From assembly GCF_003600625.1 (NCBI RefSeq), contig NZ_CP032489.1, forward strand, positions 2,294,001-2,358,000: a DNA stretch of 64,000 nt. Reading direction: 5' to 3'. The stretch is from Arachidicoccus soli (lineage in GTDB: Bacteria; Bacteroidota; Bacteroidia; Chitinophagales; Chitinophagaceae). The notes below the pieces were generated by a model. The model saw only the letters and a program-made list of their open reading frames with translations. It was not told the DNA's origin and did not search any database. A program made the translations under genes and the position numbers. Positions 1 through 8,536 of the stretch are shown piece after piece. Within the stretch, counting starts at the first letter, position 1. Every line of letters begins with the position of its first letter.

Positions 1-1585
1 TTAGATTATAAGTAAAGCCGACTTTCGGTGTAAGTCTTTGGAAGTGCTGAATAGAAGAAGGCGAGCCACTTACTGCAGAACTGGATAAAGCATTTTTAAA
101 ATTATAGCTAAACAAATCATAACGCGCCGCACCCACAATTTTCAAATGATTAAATGGATTCAATTCATATTGAACAAAAGCAGCATAATTATTGATGCCT
201 GTGCTATATTTTGTCAATAATGAATCAGGGCTTGTATAACTAACATATTTCCCTGAAGCATTTTTTTGAATATTGATATAATTGGCCATATAATGACTTG
301 GGCTGATATCTGCGCTCAAACCCACAGTCAATTTGCTTTGCAGCCAATCAAATTTTTGTTGATGTTGTGCAATACCTACAAAACTCTGAAAACGATTATC
401 ATTAATTTGCCCACTCGCCGCTAATGGGTTTGTTCTACTATCTTTTATATAATAAGAAGGATTTTGTCCTGTGTTATTGTTACGATACATAAAAGTAAGG
501 CGACTATTTGAATGGTCGTTCCATTGTTTTTCCAATTCAGATTTTGCCCGAAATGCCTTTACTCTACGATAGGTAAAAGTATAATCCGAAGAAAAATCTT
601 TTCTTGCAAAAGCAGCACTATCCAAGGATCCGGACATGTCTGAATAGTAATCAATATAAGTCGCGCTATTTATCCATTTTAGCGAATTAGAAAATGCATA
701 AACAGTATTTAAGGTAATTGCTGTTTTGTGGAAATCGCTATAAGCAATGGGGCCGTTTTTACGATCTGCAAAATAGCCACTTAATACAGCACCAAACTTG
801 CCAAAGGTATTACCAGCCTGCGCATCTATCCGATTATAACCATTGTTATCTTTTTGAATACTTAGTTTTCCTGATGGGATAGCAGGGGGCGATGTTGTAA
901 TTACATTGATCGCTCCACCAACAGCTTCTGCACCATATTGGGCAGATGCCGGCCCTTTTAAAACTTCGATACGCTGCATTGCAGCCATATTCATCTCTAA
1001 AAGAGCATTGTGATTATATAAACCAGTGGCACGAATAGGGATACCATCTTCTAAATACAAAAATAAACTCTTGGTACTCATAGGCTGACGAATACTCATT
1101 TCGTGTTGCTCATTACCCAGATCTACCATAAAAACGCCCGGTACTTTATTGACCAATTGATCCAGTTGTGTTGCCTTTGTCTCATTGATCGTATGTTTAC
1201 TCACTACACTAATAGCCGCGGGAATATCTTTTCTATTTTGGTTGAAACGATCACCCGAAACAACCACTTGGTCTAACCTGTGGTTCTGTAATGACAGCTC
1301 AACAATTAAGACTCTTGAACCGATTTTAATCCTTTTTGTTTGATAATTAACATCCGTAAATACAAGCGAGTCTCCCTCCTTTATGCTCATCTTAAAATCA
1401 CCTTCCAAGTTGGAAATCGCATGTGTATGATATGCTGCACCGGTGTTGGTAGAAATGAGAACACCGGCTATAGCTTCCTTAGTTTCTTTATCAATAATTT
1501 TCCCTTTAATAATCCTTTGTGCACATAACGTAGTAATCGTAACGAACAATGTCGCTACGAGCAATAAAAAATATTTAAGCTTCAT
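1..1585 (-). CDS. TonB-dependent outer-membrane receptor (partial, C-terminus outside window)
   Basis: The reading frame is open from an ATG at 1585 to the window edge, so only the first ~528 residues are present. It begins with a signal peptide (MKLKYFLLLVATLF...CAQ), followed by a carboxypeptidase-regulatory-like domain (residues ~23-100), then a TonB plug (~110-240) with DQVVVSGDRF, IRQPMSTKSLFLYLEDGIPI, IEVLKGPASAQYGAEAVGG and INVIT, then the start of the beta-barrel. The plug type resembles siderophore, cobalamin or metal-chelate receptors rather than SusC: it is shorter and lacks the SusC motifs. The substrate cannot be read from the sequence. The neighbouring Cys-motif protein hints at a metal. 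Confidence 0.9.
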   Translation of the reverse strand, partial: MKLKYFLLLVATLFVTITTLCAQRIIKGKIIDKETKEAIAGVLISTNTGAAYHTHAISNLEGDFKMSIKEGDSLVFTDVNYQTKRIKIGSRVLIVELSLQNHRLDQVVVSGDRFNQNRKDIPAAISVVSKHTINETKATQLDQLVNKVPGVFMVDLGNEQHEMSIRQPMSTKSLFLYLEDGIPIRATGLYNHNALLEMNMAAMQRIEVLKGPASAQYGAEAVGGAINVITTSPPAIPSGKLSIQKDNNGYNRIDAQAGNTFGKFGAVLSGYFADRKNGPIAYSDFHKTAITLNTVYAFSNSLKWINSATYIDYYSDMSGSLDSAAFARKDFSSDYTFTYRRVKAFRAKSELEKQWNDHSNSRLTFMYRNNNTGQNPSYYIKDSRTNPLAASGQINDNRFQSFVGIAQHQQKFDWLQSKLTVGLSADISPSHYMANYINIQKNASGKYVSYTSPDSLLTKYSTGINNYAAFVQYELNPFNHLKIVGAARYDLFSYNFKNALSSSAVSGSPSSIQHFQRLTPKVGFTYNL

Positions 1586-1783
1586 AGAAATAAATGTTGG
1601 TGTATGAACAAAATATTATCATCCCAAAATCTATTTTCCAGGAATTATATTTTGCCCCTAATAAAATTTCAAAAACAACTGTAAACAGTAGAATATAACG
1701 AGACTGCAGCTGCTGTTTAAAGCACAAGCGGCTACTAACTTCAAGGAAAGAAGTTATTTTTCAAGAAAATGTCTCATTAAAAA

Positions 1784-2158
1784 TCAGACGGTAGGAGGAT
1801 GAAAAGTTGCAGCAAAAAAAGTTTGAGGGATAAGCGCCACATAATGTCCATTTAAAGGCTGATGAACATCGGCATTAAAAATAACCGGTAAAAAAGAAAC
1901 GGGAGGAAAGAAGAAAACATCCATTTCATTGGCACTTCTTTTTTGCGGATTTTGCTGATCCTGCTTATCAGTATCGCTTAATTTTTTTGTCAATTGACAT
2001 TTTCCATTACAATGCATACTTGGATTATCACGATTGATACATAAGTTTTTTGCAATGTAATTTTGATTGGCATAAAAACTTACTTTTACCAGAAACCTGT
2101 TAAACGACTGACAAAAAATAAGTAGCAGGAGAAATATTGCAACGAAACCTTTGAGCAA
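1784..2158 (-). CDS. small exported Cys-motif protein next to a TonB receptor
   Basis: A 124-residue protein with an N-terminal hydrophobic segment (residues ~4-18), then a conserved-looking core with NLCINRD..SMHCNGKCQL, i.e. Cys-X(~11)-Cys-X3-Cys, and a Pro/His/Phe-rich tail. Small proteins with a CxGKC-type motif recur in Bacteroidota beside TonB-dependent receptors; I recognise the pattern but no assigned function. The cysteines and the receptor neighbour suggest metal binding or sensing, which is inference. The start is TTG: an in-frame TAA lies two codons upstream and no ATG is available before the hydrophobic segment. Confidence 0.7.
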   Translation of the reverse strand: MLKGFVAIFLLLLIFCQSFNRFLVKVSFYANQNYIAKNLCINRDNPSMHCNGKCQLTKKLSDTDKQDQQNPQKRSANEMDVFFFPPVSFLPVIFNADVHQPLNGHYVALIPQTFFAATFHPPTV

Positions 2159-2237
2159 TTTTTAATTTTTACGACGCAAAGGTAAGTTGAGGACAAACAA
2201 TTACAAAACATTTTATTAAAATCTTCTATCAATCATA

Positions 2238-2963
2238 TCATTTCGCTGTTTGTTGTTTTTTATATTCTCTATAACTGTCAATAATATATTGTCCTAACTC
2301 CAGTTCATTCATATTCACTAAAGTCTCAAAACTTGGCCTATATTTCTTCATGAAATCTGTCAGCTCTTCATCATCTTTGATATTCGCAATTTTAGAAACA
2401 TAACTACGCGTAAATCTAGAGTCTACGTATCCTGACTGCTCATTGTCCTGTGCAAATTGCCGGTATCGTTCTTGTCGTTTAATATTCTGTTTATCAAATA
2501 AATTATAGACGGAAGTCACAGGAGAGAATGGGTTAAACTTTGGCTTTTTATAATTAAAGACGTCGGCATACATTTCTCTGTTATACAAAGAATCTTTATG
2601 AAAATTTCTTGTAATTACACTCACTTCAGGTAATTCATCGGCATAAGAAGGATCATAAAAACCAGGGTTTTGTAAATAGACATCAAATTTATTCGGCGTC
2701 GAGATAAAGGACACCGGATAATGAATAATTTCCCTTCCTTTAAAAGAAATAAAAATCGTATCGTTTATAGGTTTTGCCTCAATTGTATATAAACCATGAA
2801 TATCCGTATAGGTAATATTTCCGGAAGATGTACGCACCTGCATGGAATCTACAGGAGAAGTTTGATTAAGGCCCCCATATATATGTCCGGTAATTACGCG
2901 CTGTGCACAGCAATAGCTTAGACCAAAAACAACAAAGGATAAAAGGCAAATTAGATATTTCAA
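2238..2963 (-). CDS. exported carboxypeptidase-like regulatory domain protein
   Basis: A 241-residue protein with a signal peptide (MKYLICLLSFVVFGLSYCCAQ), then a beta-sandwich of the carboxypeptidase regulatory-like type (RVITGHIYGG...TYTDIHGLYTIEAKP..TIFISFKGRE, residues ~22-95), then a charged helical C-terminal half. This architecture is common in Bacteroidota as a stand-alone periplasmic or outer-membrane-associated protein of unknown function. The start codon is TTG, with an in-frame TAA one codon further upstream, so no ATG can be used. No catalytic residues are visible. Confidence 0.75.
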   Translation of the reverse strand: MKYLICLLSFVVFGLSYCCAQRVITGHIYGGLNQTSPVDSMQVRTSSGNITYTDIHGLYTIEAKPINDTIFISFKGREIIHYPVSFISTPNKFDVYLQNPGFYDPSYADELPEVSVITRNFHKDSLYNREMYADVFNYKKPKFNPFSPVTSVYNLFDKQNIKRQERYRQFAQDNEQSGYVDSRFTRSYVSKIANIKDDEELTDFMKKYRPSFETLVNMNELELGQYIIDSYREYKKQQTAK

Positions 2964-3519
2964 AGGTTTATATTGAATGAACTACAAATATTCGTACTAT
3001 TTTCTTTATTTAGCTATTTGTACTTGTTAAAAATATTTTTAAGAGGATTTTTATAATCTTGCATTTATGGTCGAGTAAGACAGGTGTTCAGGCGCAAGTT
3101 CAGAAAACGACTGATAATATAGCGGTAATTTCTTTTGGTAAAGGACCAATCTGCCGTTGAGGAAAGATTATTTTTTTGGTTACACAAATATGAGTTTAAA
3201 ATACTTGCTTCAACAAAAGAGAGCTTTGGCAGGTAAGTGCACTTAGCTTATACCCTAATTTATCATTATCATTAAACCTACAATTATTCATTTCTCCCAA
3301 AATATAAGCATCTTTATCTACAAATGCTTGCCCAACTTCCGGTTTAAACAAAAAATGCACGTACTTACAAGAGCATCGTCCTTTGCAACCAACTGCTGTT
3401 TGCGCTTCCATAAATCTATGCCACTAATTATATAAATTCAAATTCGCTTAGAAAATTCGTCAATCCTAGTTAACTTCGCCACACATTAAACAATAAAAAA
3501 AGTATACTTTTCACCATCA
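2964..3519. other. intergenic region with no convincing gene
   Basis: About 550 bases between the exported protein and the permease. It holds one open frame (3196-3411, minus, listed separately) and, on the plus strand around 3085-3160, a short stretch translating as TTDNIAVISFGKGPICR before a stop. The latter looks protein-like but has no start or continuation and may be a gene remnant. Otherwise the sequence is AT-rich; no terminator or RNA gene was recognised. Confidence 0.4.
3196..3411 (-). CDS. hypothetical small protein (doubtful)
   Basis: A 71-residue frame from an ATG at 3411 with an N-terminal Cys cluster (GCKGRCSCK) and no membrane segment. I do not recognise it. In favour are its ATG start and a reasonably mixed composition in the middle (KPEVGQAFVDKDAYILGEMN). 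Against it are the isolated position, the lack of any family resemblance and the low-complexity ending. It may be a chance frame or a gene remnant. Confidence 0.25.
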   Translation of the reverse strand: MEAQTAVGCKGRCSCKYVHFLFKPEVGQAFVDKDAYILGEMNNCRFNDNDKLGYKLSALTCQSSLLLKQVF

Positions 3520-4752
3520 ATGGATGTTTCTTCATTTATAGCAAAACGTATCGCTTTCAATAAGCAGAAGTCTTTTTCAAGATTTATCATTCGTTTGGCC
3601 ACATTGGCGACTGCCATTAGCGTTGCGGCAATGATTATTTCATCTGCCTTCGTTACCGGGTTTCAACAGGCCGTTAGTCAAAAGATATTTAGCTTTTGGG
3701 GACATATACGCGTGCAACAATACGAACCCGTAAAGTCAATTGTTGCCGAAGAAACACCTTTACAACAAAATGCACAGGTTTATCATATTCTTCAACAGAA
3801 TACCAATGTAAAAGAAGTACAACCTTTTGCTACAAAATCGGCTGTAATCGAGAAAAACAAAGATATTGAAGGCATTCTTATCAAAGGGATAAATAGCCAT
3901 TATGATTTTAACAATCTTCATTCTTTTTTAAAAGCAGGTCGGTGGATTAATTTTAAAGATTCATTGTACAGCAAAGAAATAGTTATCTCCCAACCCATTG
4001 CCAGTGAACTAAATATTAAGATTAACGATACTGTATCTATCTATTTTATCTCAAGTCAGTATGGAAAAGCCAGTGTGCGCAAGCTTTGTGTAACGGGTAT
4101 CTATAAAACCGGCATTGACGAATATGATAAACTTTTTGCTATCGGTGATATTCGTTTAATCAGAAGAGTAAACGGCTGGCATAAAAATGAAATAGGTGGT
4201 TACGAAGTATTTCTTAAAGACTTCCACTTGATGGATACTACTTCTGTGTTACTGAACAAGCAACTTCCTGGTTCTTGGATGAGTAAAACGATACGAGATG
4301 TATATCCTAATATTTTTGATTGGCTAAATATTCAGGACGTAAATAAAAATGTGATTTATATCATTATGTCCATCGTCGCGATTATCAATTTAATTACTTG
4401 CCTGCTCATATTGGTTTTAGAAAGAACCAAGATGACGGGTATATTAAAATCGATAGGCAGTAGCAATTGGATAATACAAAAAATATTTCTTTATCATTCC
4501 TCTCTTATCGCTATCAGAGGCGTACTCTATGGATTTATATTTGGTGTAGGCATTTGTCTTCTGCAACAATATACAGGTTTTCTCAAACTCGACGAATCGG
4601 CTTATTATGTAAGTGTAGCCCCTATTGCTATTATATGGTCGCAAGTAATTACCATTTGTGTTGCCACCATTGTAATTTGTTATATATCCTTATTACTTCC
4701 CACCATTTTTGTAAAGAGAATAAGACCTGTACAGGCTATTAAATTTAACTAA
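3520..4752 (+). CDS. LolC/FtsX-type ABC transporter permease
   Basis: A 410-residue inner-membrane protein with the LolC/LolE/MacB layout: one N-terminal transmembrane helix (~25-50, ATLATAISVAAMIISSAFVTG), a large periplasmic domain (~50-265), then three C-terminal helices (~275-300, 320-345, 370-400), an FtsX domain. The opening SFIAKRIAF..KSFSRFIIRLA is typical of lipoprotein-releasing permeases. The expected role is the permease half of a lipoprotein-sorting or export ABC complex; the cognate ATPase is not next door. It ends 3 bases before truB, so the two are probably co-transcribed. The exact substrate is uncertain. Confidence 0.85.
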   Translation: MDVSSFIAKRIAFNKQKSFSRFIIRLATLATAISVAAMIISSAFVTGFQQAVSQKIFSFWGHIRVQQYEPVKSIVAEETPLQQNAQVYHILQQNTNVKEVQPFATKSAVIEKNKDIEGILIKGINSHYDFNNLHSFLKAGRWINFKDSLYSKEIVISQPIASELNIKINDTVSIYFISSQYGKASVRKLCVTGIYKTGIDEYDKLFAIGDIRLIRRVNGWHKNEIGGYEVFLKDFHLMDTTSVLLNKQLPGSWMSKTIRDVYPNIFDWLNIQDVNKNVIYIIMSIVAIINLITCLLILVLERTKMTGILKSIGSSNWIIQKIFLYHSSLIAIRGVLYGFIFGVGICLLQQYTGFLKLDESAYYVSVAPIAIIWSQVITICVATIVICYISLLLPTIFVKRIRPVQAIKFN

Positions 4753-4755
4753 TAT

Positions 4756-5463
4756 ATGCGGCAAAAACCCATTCACCCGGCAATGCAACCATTTTTGGAC
4801 GGAAAAGTCATCTTATTAAACAAATCGCTTGAGTGGACATCTTTTGATGCTGTAAAAAAAATACGCATACTTACTGGTGTCTCAAAAGTAGGGCATGCGG
4901 GCACACTAGACCCCTTGGCAACCGGTTTACTCATTATATGTACAGGCGCATTCACCAAGAAGATCAATGAATATATGGCGCAGGAAAAAGAGTATACCGG
5001 AAGTATTACTTTGGGTGCCACTACGCCTACTTACGATTTAGAAAGCGTGCCGGAAAACTTTAAAGACATCGCCGCGATTACAGAACAAGCAATTTTGGAT
5101 GCTACGCATTCATTCAAGGGTGAAATATATCAAATACCTCCTATTCATTCTGCCATTAAGCAAAACGGAAAACCGGTATATTTAGCTGCCCGCAGAGGTG
5201 AAGATATAAAATTAGAACCACGTAAAATTACCATCAACGAATTTGAAATAACCGAAATCGCTTTACCAAAAGTATATTTCAGAGTGGTATGTAGCACCGG
5301 AACCTATATCCGTACATTGGCCAATGATTTTGGGAAAGCATTAGGCGTAGGCGGACACTTAAGTGCTTTATGCAGAACGAAAATTGGAGATTTTTCTGTT
5401 AAAGATGCTTATAGTATTGAGTCTTTTGCAGAAGAAATAAATAACTTAAAAACGCAAAGCTAA
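4756..5463 (+). CDS. truB: tRNA pseudouridine synthase B
   Basis: A 235-residue cytoplasmic enzyme that converts U55 of tRNA to pseudouridine in the T-loop. The catalytic block GHAGTLDPLATGLL (residues ~46-59, Asp in LDP) is intact. The N-terminal LNKSLEWTSFDAVKKIR and the later IPPIHSAIKQNGKPVYLAARRGE and CSTGTYIRTLANDFG blocks are all canonical TruB. Length is normal for the short Bacteroidota form. It follows the permease with a 3-base gap. In many Bacteroidota truB lies near undecaprenyl-diphosphatase and FtsX genes, consistent with this setting. Confidence 0.95.
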   Translation: MRQKPIHPAMQPFLDGKVILLNKSLEWTSFDAVKKIRILTGVSKVGHAGTLDPLATGLLIICTGAFTKKINEYMAQEKEYTGSITLGATTPTYDLESVPENFKDIAAITEQAILDATHSFKGEIYQIPPIHSAIKQNGKPVYLAARRGEDIKLEPRKITINEFEITEIALPKVYFRVVCSTGTYIRTLANDFGKALGVGGHLSALCRTKIGDFSVKDAYSIESFAEEINNLKTQS

Positions 5464-5784
5464 ACTGTTTTCAACCACTATTCGTGCATTACAACTGTTT
5501 AGAATTTTCTGTGTAATTTTAAAATAAATTTTCGGTAAAAACAAGTCAAAGATTAAAATCTGCTTACCTCTTTAAATTGGAAAAACAAATGGCTGAAATG
5601 GTAGCATTGTTCAAAAAGGTAGTTGAGTTAACAGAAGAATTTGAAGTAAAACATATGAAAAAAGAGTGAAGATAATGATAGTAAAAGCTGTTTTAAGTTT
5701 ATGTTTAAGATAACGAACACTCTAAATTATATACCTTTATTCAAAAAGATATAGGACTAAAAACCTAGATATTGACAACTGAAA
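5464..5784. other. non-coding or decayed stretch after truB
   Basis: About 320 bases with no intact gene. A 26-codon frame at 5589-5669 (plus) translates as MAEMVALFKKVVELTEEFEV followed by a Lys-rich end. It reads like the coiled-coil C-terminal tail of a larger protein, because in-frame protein-like sequence (LFKLEKQ) precedes its ATG. I take it as a remnant. No terminator was found behind truB. The stretch begins the decayed patch that runs to 7385. Confidence 0.4.
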
Positions 5785-5904
5785 ATGAAGAAACTGCCTA
5801 ATAGAATATCTGAAATTGTAGATGAATTGACAGACCAATATTTGTTCGCAGACGAAACAAAGCATTCGTGGATTATTGGTTTTCGCGAAAAAATAATACG
5901 ATAA
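5785..5904 (+). pseudogene. short remnant resembling the N-terminus of a DndC-like PAPS-reductase-fold protein
   Basis: A 39-codon frame beginning MKKLPNRISEIVDELTDQYL, followed by FADETKHSWIIGF, then drifting into REKIIR and a stop. In DndC-type proteins (DNA phosphorothioation, PAPS-reductase fold) a similar N-terminal helix leads into a WxxGxSGGKDS nucleotide-binding loop. Here the match stops exactly where that loop should start. I infer a truncated relic of such a gene. The assignment rests on a short stretch and could be coincidental. Confidence 0.35.
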
Positions 5905-5909
5905 ATTCT

Positions 5910-6038
5910 ATGTTCGATAATGTTATTTTCATAGGAGGTATTCACGGAGTTGGTAAAAGTACAATTTGCAAACAAACAGATTTTACTTCCGAATCAATTA
6001 GAATTTTATCCAACTTTAGAGAATATTGTCCAACATAG
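5910..6038 (+). pseudogene. truncated P-loop ATPase fragment
   Basis: A 42-codon frame beginning MFDNVIFIGGIHGVGKSTIC, i.e. a beta strand followed by a perfect Walker A motif (GGIHGVGKST), then about 20 residues and a stop. A functional P-loop protein needs at least ~150 residues, so this is a fragment. It directly follows the DndC-like remnant and precedes the frameshifted Schlafen-AlbA gene, consistent with a decaying accessory patch. The original family cannot be named beyond a small AAA or kinase-like ATPase. Confidence 0.45.
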
Positions 6039-6064
6039 AAAACACTTTAATTTTTAATATCCCT

Positions 6065-7385
6065 ATGCCTGAACAACAAAACATAGAATACAAAATGCTT
6101 GGCACGATGATTACCTGAAATGGGTATGTGGTTTTGCTAACGCACAAGGCGGAGTAATTTATATTGGCAAAGACGATAATGGAGGTGTATCGGGAATTGA
6201 TGATTACAAAAGACTGATGGACGATATTCCCAACAAAGTCCGTAACGCGATGGGAATTAGCGTTGAGGTAAATCTGCACGAAGAATCAGGCAGGTATTTT
6301 ATCGAAATTGTTACGCATCCTTATTCTGTGCCTATTTCTTTGCGAGGCAGATATTATTACCGAAGCGGAAGCACCAAACAGGAATTAACGGGGGCATCAC
6401 TCAATGAGTTCCTACTTAAAAAGTCAGGTAAAACGTGGGATGATGTGATTGAGCCACGAGCAACTTATGATGATATTGATGAAAAGGTAGTTGCTACCTT
6501 TGTTCAGGAAGCAGAATTTTCAGGACGTTTACCCGAAAGTAAAGGATTAACTATTCCTCAGTTATTTGATAAATTGAGGCTTACTGAAAACGGACAACTA
6601 AAAAGAGGTGCAATTGTTTTGTTTGCCAAAGACCCCGCAAAATTTTATCCTAATATCTTTGTAAAGATTGGTCGCTTTGGGAAAGATGATGCAGACCTTA
6701 TCTTTCAGGAGAATGAAGAGGGAAATCTGATTGTGATACTTCAAACCATTTTAGAGCAGCTGCATCATAAATTCCTTATAAGGAAAGTTTCGTTTGAAGG
6801 AATGAAAAGAATAGAAACCAATGAGTACCCCGTTGAGGCATTGCGTGAAGTAATACTCAATGCTTTGGTGCATCGTAATTATATGGGAGCACCAACTCAA
6901 ATCAGGGTTTATGATGATAAAATTGTCTTCTGGAACGAGGGAGTTTTACCACAAGGGTTAAGCATAGAGGAACTCAAAGGGTTTCACGCTTCCCAACCAA
7001 GAAATATCCTCATTGCTGATGTTTGTTTCAAAGGTGGGTATATTGATTCTTGGGGACGTGGAATGTTGAAAATATATAACGCCTGTAAGGAAGCGGGATT
7101 ACCCGAACCTGAAATAAAGGAATTTCAGACAGGCTTATTGGTAACACTTTTCGGAAAGGGTTCGGAAAGGGTTCGGAAAAGGTTCAGAAAGAGTTCGGAA
7201 AGGAAGTGCTTGAAACATTAAATTGGATAGAAAAAGATCCTGAAGCCACAGCAGAACAGATAGCAAAACTTATTGGGAAATCATCAAGAACAATAGAAAA
7301 GCATATTGCTAAATTAAAAGATGCAGGAATACTCATAAGAAAGGGAGGGACATTTGGCGGTTATTGGGAAATAGTGAGAGAATGA
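6065..7385 (+). pseudogene. Schlafen-AlbA (AlbA_2) putative DNA/ATP-binding regulator, two frame breaks
   Basis: Translating across two frame breaks gives one ~440-residue protein. The AlbA_2 domain starts at ATG 6065 (MPEQQNIEYK), loses one base at 6095-6099, and resumes at 6100 as WHDDYLKWVCGFANAQGG, then VIYIGKDDNGG. The middle is the usual GHKL-like C-terminal region (EALREVILNALVHRNYMG, DKIVFWNEGVLPQGL, SWGRGMLKIYNACKEAGL). The frame then ends at 7221 after an 11-bp repeat array. The expected winged-helix tail (TAEQIAKLIGKSSRTIEKHI...GGYWEIVRE) lies in another frame up to 7385. The longest single frame is 6217-7221. Family members are accessory, often defence- or regulation-linked; the exact function is unknown. 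As written the gene is broken. Confidence 0.75.
7150..7204 (+). repeat. five 11-bp tandem repeats inside a coding region
   Basis: Five head-to-tail units: TTCGGAAAGGG twice, TTCGGAAAAGG, TTCAGAAAGAG and TTCGGAAAGGA. Because 11 is not a multiple of 3, each unit gained or lost shifts the frame. With five units translation ends at 7221. Removing one unit (or adding two) joins the upstream frame to the winged-helix frame ending at 7385, giving GKGSEKVQKEFGKEVLETL across the junction. This is read directly from the sequence. Confidence 0.85.
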
Positions 7386-7462
7386 CTTAATTTTTCGCCA
7401 ATTTGAGACTGTAAGAGACTGTAATTTAAATGGTCAATAGCCTCTAGTTCTTTCTCAAATTT

Positions 7463-8515
7463 CTAATCTTTTCTCGCTTGTAAGGTAAAACCGACTGTAG
7501 TGCCCACATTGACTTTGCTGCGGATATGGATAGCCTGCTGATGCGCTTCAATAATATGTTTACAAATAGCGAGTCCTAATCCGGTACCACCGCTATTGCG
7601 GCTGCGTCCGGCATCGGTACGATAAAAACGCTCAAAAATACGGGGTAAATGTTCTTCGGCAATGCCCATTCCGGTATCACTTATTTCTATTAATGCCCTT
7701 GCGCCATCAGGCTTGTAAACACTTGCAATTACTTGCGGAGAAGCTCCGCTATATTTGACAGCATTAATAACTAAATTAGTAAGTACCTGTCTTATCTTTT
7801 CTTTGTCGGCAAATACATGAACCGGTGGCGCCTCACATCCTTTTTTAATGGAAAAATTAACGGATTTCTCAGCGTCGTTTGTTTGCACGCTTTCAAAGAC
7901 TTCTTTGATTAAATCCTGAATAATAAAGTCCTGCTTATTAATGCTTTGTTTGCCGGATTCTAAGCGCGCTATTTCGTCAATATCGCTGACCAGGTGAACC
8001 ATCCTATCAATATTGCGCGAGGCCTTAGTAATAAATTTCTGACTTAATTCCTGATCTTCTAAAGAACCGGACAACAAAGTATCCAGGTATCCCTGAACGG
8101 CAAAAATGGGGGTTTTAATTTCATGGGAGAAGTTTTGCAAAAACTCACGGCGATATTTTTCGGTGGAGCGCAAGGACTCCAATTCTTCATTTCTTTTTTG
8201 AGCCCAGGCTTGTACATCATCTTCTACTTCTTGAATACTTTTCTGAGGAAGGACGTATTTATGGTAGATCTCTTCGCGTTTACTTGCCTTGGTCTGATAA
8301 ATAAATTTATAGATCAGTTTTATTTTCCGATAGATGAACCGGCGTAATACTTCTCTAAATATAAAGAAGCTACAAGTAAACACGCAAAGTGTTACAATAA
8401 GCACCTGCCACCATATAATTGAGAAAAACAAGAAGCATACACCCACCGAAATACTCACTAACAAGGCGGTATAAAGCGCCAATTGACTCGGAGAGAAATT
8501 CTTTGTAACCACCAT
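7463..8515 (-). CDS. PhoR-like sensor histidine kinase
   Basis: A 350-residue membrane kinase with two N-terminal transmembrane helices (~12-33 and ~35-52), almost no periplasmic loop, a short linker, then a DHp domain with the phosphoacceptor His in NFSHEIKTPIFAVQGYL (~132). The ATPase domain follows with the N box LVINAVKYSG, G1 DTGMGIAEEHLPRIFERFYR and G2 GGTGLGLAICKHI. It lies 21 bases downstream of the response regulator and is co-transcribed with it. The short periplasmic part suggests it senses a membrane or intracellular state, as PhoR does. Control of phosphate genes is by analogy only. Confidence 0.9.
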   Translation of the reverse strand: MVVTKNFSPSQLALYTALLVSISVGVCFLFFSIIWWQVLIVTLCVFTCSFFIFREVLRRFIYRKIKLIYKFIYQTKASKREEIYHKYVLPQKSIQEVEDDVQAWAQKRNEELESLRSTEKYRREFLQNFSHEIKTPIFAVQGYLDTLLSGSLEDQELSQKFITKASRNIDRMVHLVSDIDEIARLESGKQSINKQDFIIQDLIKEVFESVQTNDAEKSVNFSIKKGCEAPPVHVFADKEKIRQVLTNLVINAVKYSGASPQVIASVYKPDGARALIEISDTGMGIAEEHLPRIFERFYRTDAGRSRNSGGTGLGLAICKHIIEAHQQAIHIRSKVNVGTTVGFTLQARKD

Positions 8516-8536
8516 AGAGACCTTTTTAATTAAACA

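Noticed and set aside
5785-6038. Two intact small genes
   Set aside because: Each begins like a much larger protein and stops within 45 codons; better explained as fragments.
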